A stretch of 64,000 nt of DNA from Candidatus Anaerostipes excrementavium (lineage in GTDB: Bacteria; Bacillota; Clostridia; Lachnospirales; Lachnospiraceae): positions 33,247 through 97,246 of the forward strand of contig DXEM01000039.1 in assembly GCA_019114985.1 (NCBI GenBank), given 5' to 3'. The notes under the pieces are model-generated. The model saw only the letters and a program-made list of their open reading frames with translations, was not told where the DNA came from and did not search any database. The translations under genes and the position numbers were made by a program. Positions 39,015-47,358 of this stretch are shown in pieces; the first letter of the stretch is position 1, and each line of letters starts with the position of its first letter.

Positions 39015-39833
39015 TTAAAGCATGATAAAAGCTCCTAAATTACCTCTTTTCCCTTTGCTTGCCCGATGAGAGAACAATAAGTCACTGTTGCAGCAAGTAC
39101 ACAGATCTGTAACATCCAGGTGTTCCTTTCGAATTCCTGCTTCCAGCAAAATAATCTCGTTTGCCTTCCACAAATCCAACTGGAATTTCCCATTTCCTTT
39201 CGCATCCATATATTCTGTCTCTTCATGGCCTTTTAATTCTTTTCGAAAAGCATCCGCCACATTCTGACTGACTTCGTAGCAGTCCCGGCAGATCGACGGC
39301 CCAATGGCTGCGATGATATTCTCTCTCTGACAGCCATATTCTTTCTCCATCACACCGACCATCTTTGCTCCGATTCTCTTGACCGTCCCACGCCATCCGG
39401 AATGAGCCATTGCTGCGACTTCCTCTTTTGGATCATAAAAAAACAAAGGCACACAGTCTGCGTAACCGGTATACATAGGAATTCCTTTTTCATTGGTCAC
39501 CAAACCATCCATATGGGTCATCACTTTCCCACAGTCTTCTCTCGTTACTTTATGGATCTTCGTCTCATGAATCTGGTTGGAAAAAACAAGTTTTTTGGAA
39601 TCAAACCCGATCGCTTCTCCGATCCTCCGAAAATTCTCATCTACGGCTTTCTCATCATCGCCCCGATGATAACTTAAATTCATAGACGAATAAATTCCTT
39701 TGCTGACGCCTCCCATCCTGGTAGAGAAACCATGAATAACACCGGCTTCTTCTAATTTTGGAAATGTCAAATACGGCACTTCTCCTTCATGTAATATGCT
39801 AGAATGATTTTCATTCGATTTTTTAAAATGCAT
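39015..39833 (-). CDS. YlmD/YfiH-family protein (multicopper polyphenol oxidase fold)
   Basis: A 272-residue member of the PF02578 family (YfiH, also named PgeF), purine-nucleoside phosphorylase/adenosine deaminase-like enzymes earlier called laccases. Metal-site residues are visible in MAHSGWRGTVKRIG (His) and the C-terminal TCCNSDLLFSHRA (Cys and His), with TGYADCVPLFFY between. It overlaps yraN by 11 bases. In E. coli relatives influence wall precursor editing, but whether that applies here is unknown. Confidence 0.9.
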   Translation of the reverse strand: MHFKKSNENHSSILHEGEVPYLTFPKLEEAGVIHGFSTRMGGVSKGIYSSMNLSYHRGDDEKAVDENFRRIGEAIGFDSKKLVFSNQIHETKIHKVTREDCGKVMTHMDGLVTNEKGIPMYTGYADCVPLFFYDPKEEVAAMAHSGWRGTVKRIGAKMVGVMEKEYGCQRENIIAAIGPSICRDCYEVSQNVADAFRKELKGHEETEYMDAKGNGKFQLDLWKANEIILLEAGIRKEHLDVTDLCTCCNSDLLFSHRASKGKRGNLGAFIML

Positions 39834-40167
39834 TTTTGATCACCCGAATCTTCTTTCCTAATATTTCTACGACATCAAAGCGAGCAGGCGCAAAATCAGA
39901 AGGATGATGCACCTTTAAATACCACGCCGCTGTTTTACGGATCTTCTGCTGTTTTTTTCGATCGACTGCTTCCGATGGATAGCCAAAAGAAGCATCTCGG
40001 CGATATTTCACCTCAACAAATACAAAAAAATCTCCATCTTTTGCAATGATATCGATCTCACCTGTTTTTGCGGCAAAGTTCCTTTCTATGATCTCATATC
40101 CTTGAAGTTCTAAAAAACGGCAGGCTACATTTTCCGCTGCCATTCCCTTTTTCTTCCGATCCATCAT
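39823..40167 (-). CDS. YraN-family predicted endonuclease
   Basis: UPF0102 family, 114 residues. It has a restriction-endonuclease-like core with the acidic GEIDIIAKDGDFFVFVEVKYRR segment (quoted parts: GEIDIIAKDG, VFVEVKYRR) giving the D-x-ExK pattern, and an N-terminal GMAAENVACRFLELQGY. The function is unproven; relatives are nuclease-like. It is coupled to rnhB by a 4-base overlap, an association common across bacteria. Confidence 0.9.
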   Translation of the reverse strand: MMDRKKKGMAAENVACRFLELQGYEIIERNFAAKTGEIDIIAKDGDFFVFVEVKYRRDASFGYPSEAVDRKKQQKIRKTAAWYLKVHHPSDFAPARFDVVEILGKKIRVIKNAF

Positions 40168-40820
40168 ATGTATTTTTTTACAAAGGTTCTGCGGTGAATG
40201 TCACAAATCCCCTGCTCTTTAATGGCTTCGATATGCGCTTTTGTCCCGTAACCTTTGTTCTTCGCAAATTGATATCCCGGATAGATCGTATCATATTCTT
40301 TCATCATCCGATCTCTTGTTACCTTTGCCACGATGCTGGCAGCAGCAATTGTGGCGCTTTTGGCATCTCCCTTAATAATCGGAACCTGCTGAATCGACAC
40401 ATCCGGTATCTCGACTGCATCATTTAACAGCAGATCCGGGCGGATGGCAAGCTGATCGATCGCGGCACGCATTGCCTGGTAAGTTGCCTGCAAAATATTG
40501 ATCTCATCGATGACTTTTTCAGAAGCCATTCCAATTCCAATTGCTTCTGCCTTCTCGCATATTTCCTCATACAACGATTCTCTTTTTTTCTCGGAAAGTT
40601 TTTTGGAATCGTTTAAATATAAAATATCACAGTCTTTTGGCAAAATCACAGCAGCGGCAACCACAGGACCCGCGAATGGTCCTCTGCCGACCTCGTCAAC
40701 GCCGCAGATATGTGCATACTGTCCGTATTCTCTTTCATAAGCAAACATCTGGTACATTCGTTCTTTCTCAATTCGTAACTTTTCCAGCCTTTTTGCTTCT
40801 CGTTCTTCTTTTTTTGTCAT
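40164..40820 (-). CDS. rnhB: Ribonuclease HII
   Basis: Cleaves RNA in RNA-DNA hybrids and removes single ribonucleotides from DNA. It has 218 residues with ICGVDEVGRGPFAGPVV (first Asp and Glu), LNDSKKLSEKKRE, LLLNDAVEIP (third Asp) and AASIVAKVTRDRMM. The N-terminal 30 residues are an extra charged helix (KKEEREAKRLEKLR). It is in the conserved rplS-lepB-rbgA-rnhB order. Confidence 0.96.
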   Translation of the reverse strand: MTKKEEREAKRLEKLRIEKERMYQMFAYEREYGQYAHICGVDEVGRGPFAGPVVAAAVILPKDCDILYLNDSKKLSEKKRESLYEEICEKAEAIGIGMASEKVIDEINILQATYQAMRAAIDQLAIRPDLLLNDAVEIPDVSIQQVPIIKGDAKSATIAAASIVAKVTRDRMMKEYDTIYPGYQFAKNKGYGTKAHIEAIKEQGICDIHRRTFVKKYI

Positions 40821-40825
40821 AATTC

Positions 40826-41677
40826 CTACTCCGCTGTTTCCGGCGTCTCTAAAGAAATACGGCCCAGCTTTCCATTTCTAAATTCTTCCAGCAGAATTCT
40901 CGCCGCTTTCTCATAATCCAGTTCATTTCCTTTCATCCTGCAATTTCGATTCTCTGCAATCTGATTTAGGATTTCCACACGATCTTTTGCTTCTTCTACT
41001 TGATAGCGCTTTTCCAGAATTCCAGGATAATGATTTTTTAAATACTCGATCAGCTCAATCGCCATTTCATCCTGATTTAGGATCTCATCACGAATCGAAC
41101 CAATCAGCGCTAACTTTAATCCAACCGTCTGGTCTTCAAATTTTGGCCATAGGATTCCCGGTGTGTCCAAAAGTTCTATGTTTTTATTTAATTTGATCCA
41201 CTGTTTCCCTTTGGTAACACCTGGTTTATTCCCTGTCTTTGTGCAAGCTCTTCCTACCAGACTATTAATAAAAGTAGATTTCCCAACATTCGGAATTCCG
41301 GCAATCATCGCACGGATCGGACGATTCTTAATCCCTCTTTTGCGGTCTCTTTCTAATTTCTCCTTGCAAGCTTCTAATATAATATTTTGAGTCGCTTTTA
41401 CACCTTTTCCTGACCTTGAATTTGTTTTTGCCACAAAAAAGCCTTTGGATTTAAAATATTTTTCCCACTCAGCTGTTGTCTGATCGTCTGCCATATCACT
41501 TTTATTTAATAAGATCAAACGATATTTTCCGGCTGCCAGCTGGTCAATATCCGGATTCCGGCTGCTTTGCGGAATTCTTGCGTCTACCAACTCGATCATA
41601 ATATCGATCAATTTCATATTTTCCTGCATCATACGCTTTGCTTTTGTCATATGTCCAGGATACCATTGAAAGTCCAT
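40826..41677 (-). CDS. rbgA: Ribosome biogenesis GTPase RbgA (YlqF)
   Basis: Circularly permuted GTPase (283 residues) that completes 50S assembly. G motifs occur in the permuted order: NKSD (G4) at about residue 58 precedes GIPNVGKSTFIN (G1) and DTPGILWP (G3). It begins WYPGHMTKAKRMMQ as in other RbgA proteins. It lies between lepB and rnhB. Confidence 0.96.
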   Translation of the reverse strand: MDFQWYPGHMTKAKRMMQENMKLIDIMIELVDARIPQSSRNPDIDQLAAGKYRLILLNKSDMADDQTTAEWEKYFKSKGFFVAKTNSRSGKGVKATQNIILEACKEKLERDRKRGIKNRPIRAMIAGIPNVGKSTFINSLVGRACTKTGNKPGVTKGKQWIKLNKNIELLDTPGILWPKFEDQTVGLKLALIGSIRDEILNQDEMAIELIEYLKNHYPGILEKRYQVEEAKDRVEILNQIAENRNCRMKGNELDYEKAARILLEEFRNGKLGRISLETPETAE

Positions 41678-41697
41678 AACTTCCTCCTTTTATTCCT

Positions 41698-42252
41698 CTA
41701 GCCCCAAGGCCAGTACTTGATGCTGATTTTTCCTATCACATTACTCCGTTTCACATTCCCAATGCTGGAACTCCTGGAGTCCTCGCTATTGTTGGAGTTA
41801 TCTCCCAGTACAAAATATTCATCTGACTTCAAAGTAATCTCATCCGCTGCAAGTCCTGCAGATAGAATATCTTCATCAGAAAACGACTTCGCTTTCTTTC
41901 CATCAATGTAAACTTTGCCTTTTTTGATCTGAATCGTTTCTCCCGGCAGTCCGATGACTCGTTTTACATAATAGCTGTCATTTTTTTCATCATCTGTCCG
42001 AAAGACAACGACGTCATAGCGGCTCGGTCCTTTGATCTGGCAGATCAGCCGATTCACCAAATGCTTCTCCCCGCTTTCGTATGTTGGCATCATAGAATCC
42101 CCTTGGATGGTAAAACTAAAACACACAAACCTTACGATCAGAAACGCGGCTAAGATGACAGCCGCAAATTTCAGAATGTATCCAATGATCTTTTCCCTTC
42201 GCTGTCTTTTCTGTTTCCTCATCTGATAAGTTACTGTATATCCATTCCTCAT
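41698..42252 (-). CDS. lepB: Type I signal peptidase
   Basis: Membrane serine protease of 184 residues that removes signal peptides. One transmembrane segment (about 25-48) precedes the catalytic domain. The Ser lies in IQGDSMMPTYESGE, the catalytic Lys in YYVKRVIGLPGE, and GDNSNNSEDSR is conserved box E. It lies after rplS and its terminator, before rbgA. Confidence 0.95.
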   Translation of the reverse strand: MRNGYTVTYQMRKQKRQRREKIIGYILKFAAVILAAFLIVRFVCFSFTIQGDSMMPTYESGEKHLVNRLICQIKGPSRYDVVVFRTDDEKNDSYYVKRVIGLPGETIQIKKGKVYIDGKKAKSFSDEDILSAGLAADEITLKSDEYFVLGDNSNNSEDSRSSSIGNVKRSNVIGKISIKYWPWG

Positions 42253-42290
42253 GCGAACTCCTTTCTTGTCGTTTTACGGATATGATAGCA

Positions 42291-42320
42291 GAAAAGGGAT
42301 AAGCTTCTATGGCCTATCCC
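42291..42320 (-). terminator. Terminator after rplS
   Basis: GGGATAAGC (42296-42304) pairs with GGCCTATCCC (42311-42320), followed by TTTTC on the minus strand. Confidence 0.7.
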
Positions 42321-42343
42321 TCTCTTCTCATCATCTCTGTTTC

Positions 42344-42691
42344 TTATACTCTTTCTTTTACTTTCGCTGCCTTACCAACACGATCACGTAAGTAGTATAA
42401 TTTTGCACGTCTTACTTTACCGCGTCTTACAACTTCGATCTTCTCGATAATCGGAGAATGTACCGGCCAGGTCTTCTCAACACCTACACCGCTGGACTGT
42501 TTTCTTACAGTGAATGTCTCACGAGCCCCGCCGTTCTGTCTTTTGATTACGATTCCTTCAAATACCTGGATTCTCTCACGGTTTCCTTCTTTTACTTTTG
42601 CATGAACTCTTACAGTATCTCCTGTTCTGAATTCAGCAACTTCTCTTAACTGTGCATCTTCGATGCCTTTGATAATATCCTGTGCGTTCAT
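42344..42691 (-). CDS. rplS: 50S ribosomal protein L19
   Basis: Large-subunit protein of 115 residues at the 30S-50S interface. Conserved text includes [28 protein letters not shown] and [17 protein letters not shown]. It has GGAGGAAC before ATG 42691 and its own promoter and terminator, so it is monocistronic between the trmD unit and lepB. Confidence 0.98.
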   Translation of the reverse strand: MNAQDIIKGIEDAQLREVAEFRTGDTVRVHAKVKEGNRERIQVFEGIVIKRQNGGARETFTVRKQSSGVGVEKTWPVHSPIIEKIEVVRRGKVRRAKLYYLRDRVGKAAKVKERV

Positions 42692-42772
42692 TGTTGTTCC
42701 TCCTTCAATATTCTTTAGATGTTCTTAATACCGTATGTAACAGAGGACCATCCTATTTATAACAACTTGGAT

Positions 42773-42801
42773 ATTCTACCATACTTTCTTATGTCAAGCA
42801 A
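42773..42801 (-). promoter_or_regulatory. Promoter of rplS
   Basis: TTGCTT (42796-42801), 17 bases, TAGAAT (42773-42778) with an extended TGG on the minus strand. A leader of roughly 75 bases precedes rplS. A nearby TTGACA is badly spaced for this -10. Confidence 0.6.
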
Positions 42802-42840
42802 GTATTTTTTTCAAAAAATTCTTAGTGTCGGTAACTATTC

Positions 42841-42922
42841 CGCCATGCGTTTGATAAAGCCAAAAATATGACGCAAGCTTGCTTGCAGAAAAATTTAGGC
42901 ATTATCAAGCATATGGCGCTTA
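42841..42922. repeat. Imperfect 21-bp inverted repeat after the Cof-type HAD gene
   Basis: Left arm CGCCATGCGTTTGATAAAGCC and right arm, reversed, CGCCATATGCTTGATAATGCC differ at only four of 21 positions (each arm quoted as 20-21 bases for comparison only in the region 42849-42922). An inner palindrome GCAAGCAAGCTTGC occupies the loop. It lies between the Cof-type gene stop and the rplS promoter. It could be a terminator or a small palindromic element. The T-tract is about 20 bases away, so the role is unclear. Confidence 0.45.
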
Positions 42923-42930
42923 GCCTTGAT

Positions 42931-43773
42931 CTATGTAACGTCTTTTCCCAAAATGAATCGCTCCATTGCTTTCGCCACGCCGTCTTCACGGTTCGTATCT
43001 GTAACGTAATCTGCCATCTCTTTCATCTCTTCCAAGCCATTTTCCATGGCAACGGCAAATCCTGCCTGCTCGAACATCTCCCGGTCATTATCTGCATCTC
43101 CAAACGCCATAATATTTTCTCGTTTGATTCCCAGGATCTTTGCCAAATGCATCAAACCACTGCCTTTGTTGCATCCTCTTTTGGAAATCTCAAGATTTTT
43201 CGGCAGGGAACTGGAATACTGAATATCATCAAATCTCTTCAGCCATTCCCAGACTCTGGCTCGCTCTTCCATCGTGCGAAAGATCAGCGTCATCTTCTCA
43301 ATGGTATTCTTGGTTTCAATGATATGATCTTCCACATTTTCTACAATCTTTCGTGATCCTCTCACGATCTCCCGGGTATTCTCATCTAATTCGTAATAGT
43401 CCAGATGCTCCATCGGGATCCGTTCTCCAAAAGACTGCCCGCCCTGACTGATGCTGATCATTAGATCGAAAGGCCTTAAACAACGAATCAATTCTAAGGC
43501 TCTCTTGGGATCAAAATGATTCCGATAAATCACTTCCTGCTTCTGCAGATCATATACGGTCGCTCCATTGCTGAAAATGCCGTATCGAATCCCTTCGATT
43601 GCCTTTAGTTCTTCCGGCAAAGCATTGACTGCTCTTCCGGTAGCCGGCACAAAATAAACACCCCGGTCTATCACTTTTTTAATCGTTTCCTGTGTTCTTT
43701 TTGTAATCTTCCTTTCACTATTTAACAGCGTACCATCCATATCTGCCGCTGCCAGCAAAAAATCAGTGTTCAC
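42931..43773 (-). CDS. Cof-type HAD-IIB phosphatase
   Basis: HAD phosphatase of 280 residues with a type IIB cap: motif I LAAADMDGTLLNSERK, motif II VPATGRAVNAL, late Lys in SKRGCNKGSGLMHLAK (substrate helper) and motif IV MAFGDADNDREMF. Relatives act on sugar phosphates or flavin/pyridoxal phosphates. It starts with GTG 43773 after GGAGAG and overlaps trmD by 11 bases, so it is the third gene of rimM-trmD-cof. Confidence 0.9.
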   Translation of the reverse strand: MNTDFLLAAADMDGTLLNSERKITKRTQETIKKVIDRGVYFVPATGRAVNALPEELKAIEGIRYGIFSNGATVYDLQKQEVIYRNHFDPKRALELIRCLRPFDLMISISQGGQSFGERIPMEHLDYYELDENTREIVRGSRKIVENVEDHIIETKNTIEKMTLIFRTMEERARVWEWLKRFDDIQYSSSLPKNLEISKRGCNKGSGLMHLAKILGIKRENIMAFGDADNDREMFEQAGFAVAMENGLEEMKEMADYVTDTNREDGVAKAMERFILGKDVT

Positions 43774-44479
43774 CTTTTATCTCTCCGTTCTTTTGGTATG
43801 CCTCCCATAAATCAGGACGTCTCTCTTTGGTACGTTTTACAGACTGCTCATAACGCCATTTTCGAATATTCTCATGATGCCCGGACAACAATACTTCCGG
43901 TACTTCCTTTTCCAAAAAAACCGGCGGCCTTGTATACTGCGGATACTCCAACAGCCCATTTTCGAAAGATTCCTCGCCCGCTGAATCATCATTATTCAGC
44001 ACGCCGGGAACAAGCCGAGAAATTGCGTCAATCATGACCATGGCAGGCAGCTCGCCTCCTGTCAGCACATAATCTCCGATCGATACATAATCTGTAACGA
44101 TCTCTTCCAACACTCTCTCGTCCACGCCTTCATAATGACCGCACAAGAAGACCAGCTCCTCTTCTTTTGCCAGCTCTTTTGCCATTTCTTGATGGAATAC
44201 CTTCCCCTGAGGCGTTAAATAAATGACCCTTGGCTCTTTCTTCATATCTTTTTTCAAATCCTGATAGGCGCGATAAATTGGTTCCGGCTGCATCACAAGC
44301 CCGGCTCCTCCTCCGTATGGATAATCATCCACTTTCAAATGTTTATTTGTTGAGTAATCTCTGATATTGACCGCCTGGATCTCTAAAAGCCCGGCATCCA
44401 TAGCTCGTCCGATAATACTTGTGTTAAGTCCGCTCATCACCATATCGGGAAATAATGTTAATACATGAAATCTATTCAT
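43763..44479 (-). CDS. trmD: tRNA (guanine-37-N1)-methyltransferase
   Basis: SPOUT methyltransferase of 238 residues making m1G37 next to the anticodon, which prevents frameshifting. Knot motifs include VIYLTPQGKVF, CGHYEGVDERV and SIGDYVLTGGELPAM. It overlaps rimM by 8 bases and is followed by the HAD gene. The rimM-trmD pair is conserved across bacteria. Confidence 0.97.
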   Translation of the reverse strand: MNRFHVLTLFPDMVMSGLNTSIIGRAMDAGLLEIQAVNIRDYSTNKHLKVDDYPYGGGAGLVMQPEPIYRAYQDLKKDMKKEPRVIYLTPQGKVFHQEMAKELAKEEELVFLCGHYEGVDERVLEEIVTDYVSIGDYVLTGGELPAMVMIDAISRLVPGVLNNDDSAGEESFENGLLEYPQYTRPPVFLEKEVPEVLLSGHHENIRKWRYEQSVKRTKERRPDLWEAYQKNGEIKGEH

Positions 44480-44987
44480 CCAACAATCCTTTCATCACAT
44501 GAACCAGAACTTCCCCTCGTTCCAAATCTACTTTTTTCACGCAATCCCGAATCACCGGAAAAAGCACTTCTCTCCCATCTTCCATCTCTACGACATAGAC
44601 ATCATTCGCTCCGGTCTGAAGAACTTCCTTTAACTCTCCAAGAAATTGACCGTTCTCCTCACGAATCACCTTAAGCCCAATCAAATCGGCAATAAAATAT
44701 TCATCTTTTCCCAATGGCACCGCCTGATCCCTTGTCACGAACAATCCGCATCTCTTAAATCCTTCTACCTGATTGATATTGTGAAACTCCTGAAATTTCA
44801 GAATCGGCTGATTCTTCACAAATTTGCAGGATGCTACATGAAGGAGCATCCTTTCTTTGCCCGTATCAAGATACACTTCTTTTAGCTTTTTAAAACGCTG
44901 GATATCATCTGTCATCGGAAAAATCTTTACTTCTCCTGCGATCCCATGTGTATTCGCAATCGCTCCGACCTGCAGAAATTCTTCCAT
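44472..44987 (-). CDS. rimM: 16S rRNA-processing protein RimM
   Basis: Assembly factor for the 30S head that binds S19. It has 171 residues with an N-terminal RimM domain (FLQVGAIANTHGIAGEVKI) and a C-terminal PRC-barrel (EYFIADLIGLKVI, NDVYVVEMEDGREVLFPVI). It is the first gene of rimM-trmD-cof, with GGAGGATT before ATG 44987 and a promoter upstream. Confidence 0.96.
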   Translation of the reverse strand: MEEFLQVGAIANTHGIAGEVKIFPMTDDIQRFKKLKEVYLDTGKERMLLHVASCKFVKNQPILKFQEFHNINQVEGFKRCGLFVTRDQAVPLGKDEYFIADLIGLKVIREENGQFLGELKEVLQTGANDVYVVEMEDGREVLFPVIRDCVKKVDLERGEVLVHVMKGLLDE

Positions 44988-45017
44988 TTGTCAATCCTCC
45001 TTTATTCTTTCCATATT

Positions 45018-45046
45018 ATAATAAAGAAAGAAGGCTGAAAACACAA
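45018..45046 (-). promoter_or_regulatory. Promoter of rimM-trmD
   Basis: TTGTGT (45041-45046), 17-base spacer, TATTAT (45018-45023) on the minus strand. Confidence 0.55.
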
Positions 45047-45128
45047 GGATAAATTATGACAAATGGATTTGTGAATCGGATTTAATACTGTTTTTTACAT
45101 TATTTTTATATTGCATCCGTTCTTTTTA

Positions 45129-45137
45129 TGCTATAAT
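45129..45137 (+). promoter_or_regulatory. Extended -10 promoter of the kinase/regulator genes
   Basis: TGCTATAAT on the plus strand, 34 bases before the kinase ATG. The best -35 (TTGCAT at 45111) is only 15 bases away, so recognition may rely on the TGC extension. Confidence 0.55.
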
Positions 45138-45170
45138 TTGACTTGAAAATATTTAGAAAGGATTCTCATC

Positions 45171-46529
45171 ATGTTATTCGGACTCATCGTATATTTGACT
45201 GCAAGTTTCTTCACTGAAATTGTTATACACTACCTCAGTTTTCTTATTTTGGATCTGCAGATTTCCAAGATAAAACTTTTCTTGAGAGCATTGATCATAG
45301 ATTTGATTTTCAGTCCGATCATATATTTTATCTCAGCGTACTACCAGATATTCCCTATTCCTCCAGGAATTCTTAGCTATCTTCTTGATATGTTCGCTCT
45401 ATCAGCAAATATCATCTCCGTCTATCTAATATCAAAACGGAACTTTTACCATGCGGCAGTCAGCACTTCCTTTGGGTATTTTATATATTATCAGACTTTT
45501 TTGATTACATTACTGTTTATTCCTGAACGATATAAACTGGGATCCGCGATGAATCAAACAATCTCTGTTATATTATTATTCCTTTTTACTTTTTTTATTG
45601 GCAAGCTCATAAGAAAGCTGAATCCTTCTTCTTTCATCCAAGGATGCCTGACGGAAAAAAAGCAGCAAATAATCGCTGTCGGAATTGGCATATTTATAGC
45701 GGGATCTTCCCACTATCTGTTCTTATTATCCGGAGTAATAGAAGATTCCAATCAATTTATGGCTGCCATCGGCTTGTTCTTGCTTCTCTTTTTTAGCTTA
45801 CTTTTTCATTACATTACAAAAAGTATCCTTCAAGCACAAACAGAGAAAACTCAGCAGCAAATGATTGCGCAGCAGACCGCCTATATTCAGACACTGGAAG
45901 ATATACAAAAAGACGTCCGACTCTATCGGCATGATTTTAGAAATATGATGTCCGGCATGTATTTAGATGTGAAAAAGGGTAAAACAGATGTCCTGGAGTC
46001 TTATATGAAACAAATGTTTCAGGATTTTGATGAAAATATTGGAGCTAAGATCCAGCTGGCAAATCAAATGGTCCATTTAGAAATTGTGGAACTAAAAAGC
46101 CTGTTAATTACCAAGCTGTCTCATTTTCATTCTATGAAAATTCCTTACCATCTGGAAGTTCTCTACCCGGTTCGGACATGCGCTATGCGTACTTCCGATC
46201 TTTTGCGCTGTATCGGCATCCTGCTCGACAATGCAGCAGAAGCGGCACAGGAACATTCGGGAGATATTGATATTATGATTACCGCTGCAAAACAGGAAAC
46301 TGCGTTCATCATCAGTAATTTTGCCCCGCAAAGTCCGAACTTATCTTATATATGGAAAAGAGGGTATTCCACCAAAGGAAAAGACCGTGGGCTCGGGCTA
46401 TATAGCTATCGGCAAATCACCGATCAATATGAAAATGTGACCTGCGCTGTTTCTTGGAAAAATCAACGTTTTTACCAGGAATTACGAATAGGAGGAACCT
46501 TTTATGATACAAATCTTATTATGCGATGA
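45171..46529 (+). CDS. AgrC-like sensor histidine kinase (GHKL family)
   Basis: Membrane sensor of 452 residues. The first ~225 residues are strongly hydrophobic with six or seven likely membrane segments, as in AgrC-type peptide or antimicrobial sensors. A coiled-coil (about 225-250) leads to the phospho-acceptor block RLYRHDFRNMMSG (His of RHDF). The ATPase domain has an N-box GILLDNAAEAAQE and a G-box DRGLGLYSYR. It is followed, with a 26-base overlap, by a LytTR response regulator. The neighbouring ABC pair suggests it senses a peptide or antibiotic that the pair removes. Confidence 0.9.
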   Translation: MLFGLIVYLTASFFTEIVIHYLSFLILDLQISKIKLFLRALIIDLIFSPIIYFISAYYQIFPIPPGILSYLLDMFALSANIISVYLISKRNFYHAAVSTSFGYFIYYQTFLITLLFIPERYKLGSAMNQTISVILLFLFTFFIGKLIRKLNPSSFIQGCLTEKKQQIIAVGIGIFIAGSSHYLFLLSGVIEDSNQFMAAIGLFLLLFFSLLFHYITKSILQAQTEKTQQQMIAQQTAYIQTLEDIQKDVRLYRHDFRNMMSGMYLDVKKGKTDVLESYMKQMFQDFDENIGAKIQLANQMVHLEIVELKSLLITKLSHFHSMKIPYHLEVLYPVRTCAMRTSDLLRCIGILLDNAAEAAQEHSGDIDIMITAAKQETAFIISNFAPQSPNLSYIWKRGYSTKGKDRGLGLYSYRQITDQYENVTCAVSWKNQRFYQELRIGGTFYDTNLIMR

Positions 46530-47280
46530 TGATGATCAGATTCGCAAAGAAATTGAAAAACAGATTAAGAATCAAATCCTGATCTGCCAATATGATTTTC
46601 AGATTTGCCAAAGTACAAACAGCCCATCTGCTCTTTTAAATTATCTGGAACAGATGAAGCAGCGACAGAATCTCTATTTTCTGGACGTGGAATTAAAAGA
46701 TCCCAAATATGACGGCTTTCTTTTAGGCCAGGAGATACGGCAGGCTGATCCTGCAGGAATCATTGTCTATATTACCAGCTTCCAAGATCTTGCCTATAAA
46801 ACTTTCCAATACCATGTAGAAGCATTTGACTATATTATCAAAGATCATCCAGACAAATTATCCGGCTCTATTGCGAAATGTCTGCGCGATATTTTTGACC
46901 GGATGTCTGCCCAATGCGCTTCACCCCCCCCCCCAGAAAATTCCCAATTTTTTACTATAAAAATTGGGAGTTCTCTGCGTCATGTACCGCTTGATGAAAT
47001 CTATTTCTTTGAAACTTCATCCAAGCCACACCACATCATTCTTCATGGAAAGAACCAACGAATCGAATTTCTCGGCAGTTTGAATGATATTGCCCGAAGA
47101 CTGGACGATCGTTTTTTTAAAATTCATCGTTCTTATGTGGTCGCTCTGAATCAAATCGAAGAAATCAACCTAAAAAAGAATACCGTTCGAGCCGGAGGTG
47201 AGACCCTGAGCCTTTCCAGAAAAGAAAAATCAAAATTATTGGAACGAATCCATTCAGGAAATACATTCAGGAATTCTTAG
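46504..47280 (+). CDS. LytTR-family response regulator with poly-C tract
   Basis: DNA-binding partner of the kinase, 258 residues. The receiver domain (about 1-125) has acidic DDDDQ at its start, the phospho-acceptor Asp61 in YFLDVEL, and a late Lys in FDYIIKDHPDK. The LytTR domain spans about 148-255 (ITFFETSSKPH-like HHIILHG, FFKIHRSYVVALNQIEEI). Between them eleven consecutive C bases (46924-46934) encode four prolines. Adding or losing one C truncates the protein before the LytTR domain. GGAGGAACC precedes ATG 46504 inside the kinase gene. Confidence 0.92.
   Translation: MIQILLCDDDDQIRKEIEKQIKNQILICQYDFQICQSTNSPSALLNYLEQMKQRQNLYFLDVELKDPKYDGFLLGQEIRQADPAGIIVYITSFQDLAYKTFQYHVEAFDYIIKDHPDKLSGSIAKCLRDIFDRMSAQCASPPPPENSQFFTIKIGSSLRHVPLDEIYFFETSSKPHHIILHGKNQRIEFLGSLNDIARRLDDRFFKIHRSYVVALNQIEEINLKKNTVRAGGETLSLSRKEKSKLLERIHSGNTFRNS
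46924..46934 (+). repeat. 11-C homopolymer in the response-regulator linker
   Basis: Eleven C bases in a row, codons 141-144 (Pro). With 12 C the frame hits TGA after about 20 codons, and with 10 C it hits TAA after about nine. Tracts of this type are typical slippage hot spots in phase-variable genes, but could also reflect assembly error. Confidence 0.8.
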
Positions 47281-47295
47281 ATGCTATTTAGGAAT
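47251..47295 (+). promoter_or_regulatory. Direct repeats resembling LytTR binding sites
   Basis: CATTCAGGAA at 47251 and 47264, and TATTTAGGAA at 47285. The last two are 21 bases apart (two helical turns), the usual spacing of LytTR direct-repeat operators. They lie over the end of the regulator gene and the start of the gap before the ABC genes, at about 65-110 bases from the ABC start codon. Confidence 0.45.
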
Positions 47296-47358
47296 TCCTG
47301 ATCCTTTTCTTTTCCATGGATGATATATTTATGTCAGAACAAAGAGGAGGAAAGACAA

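Noticed and set aside
42773..42801. TTGACA at 42792-42797 as the rplS -35
   Set aside because: The spacing to TAGAAT is only 13 bases; TTGCTT at 17 bases is the better fit.
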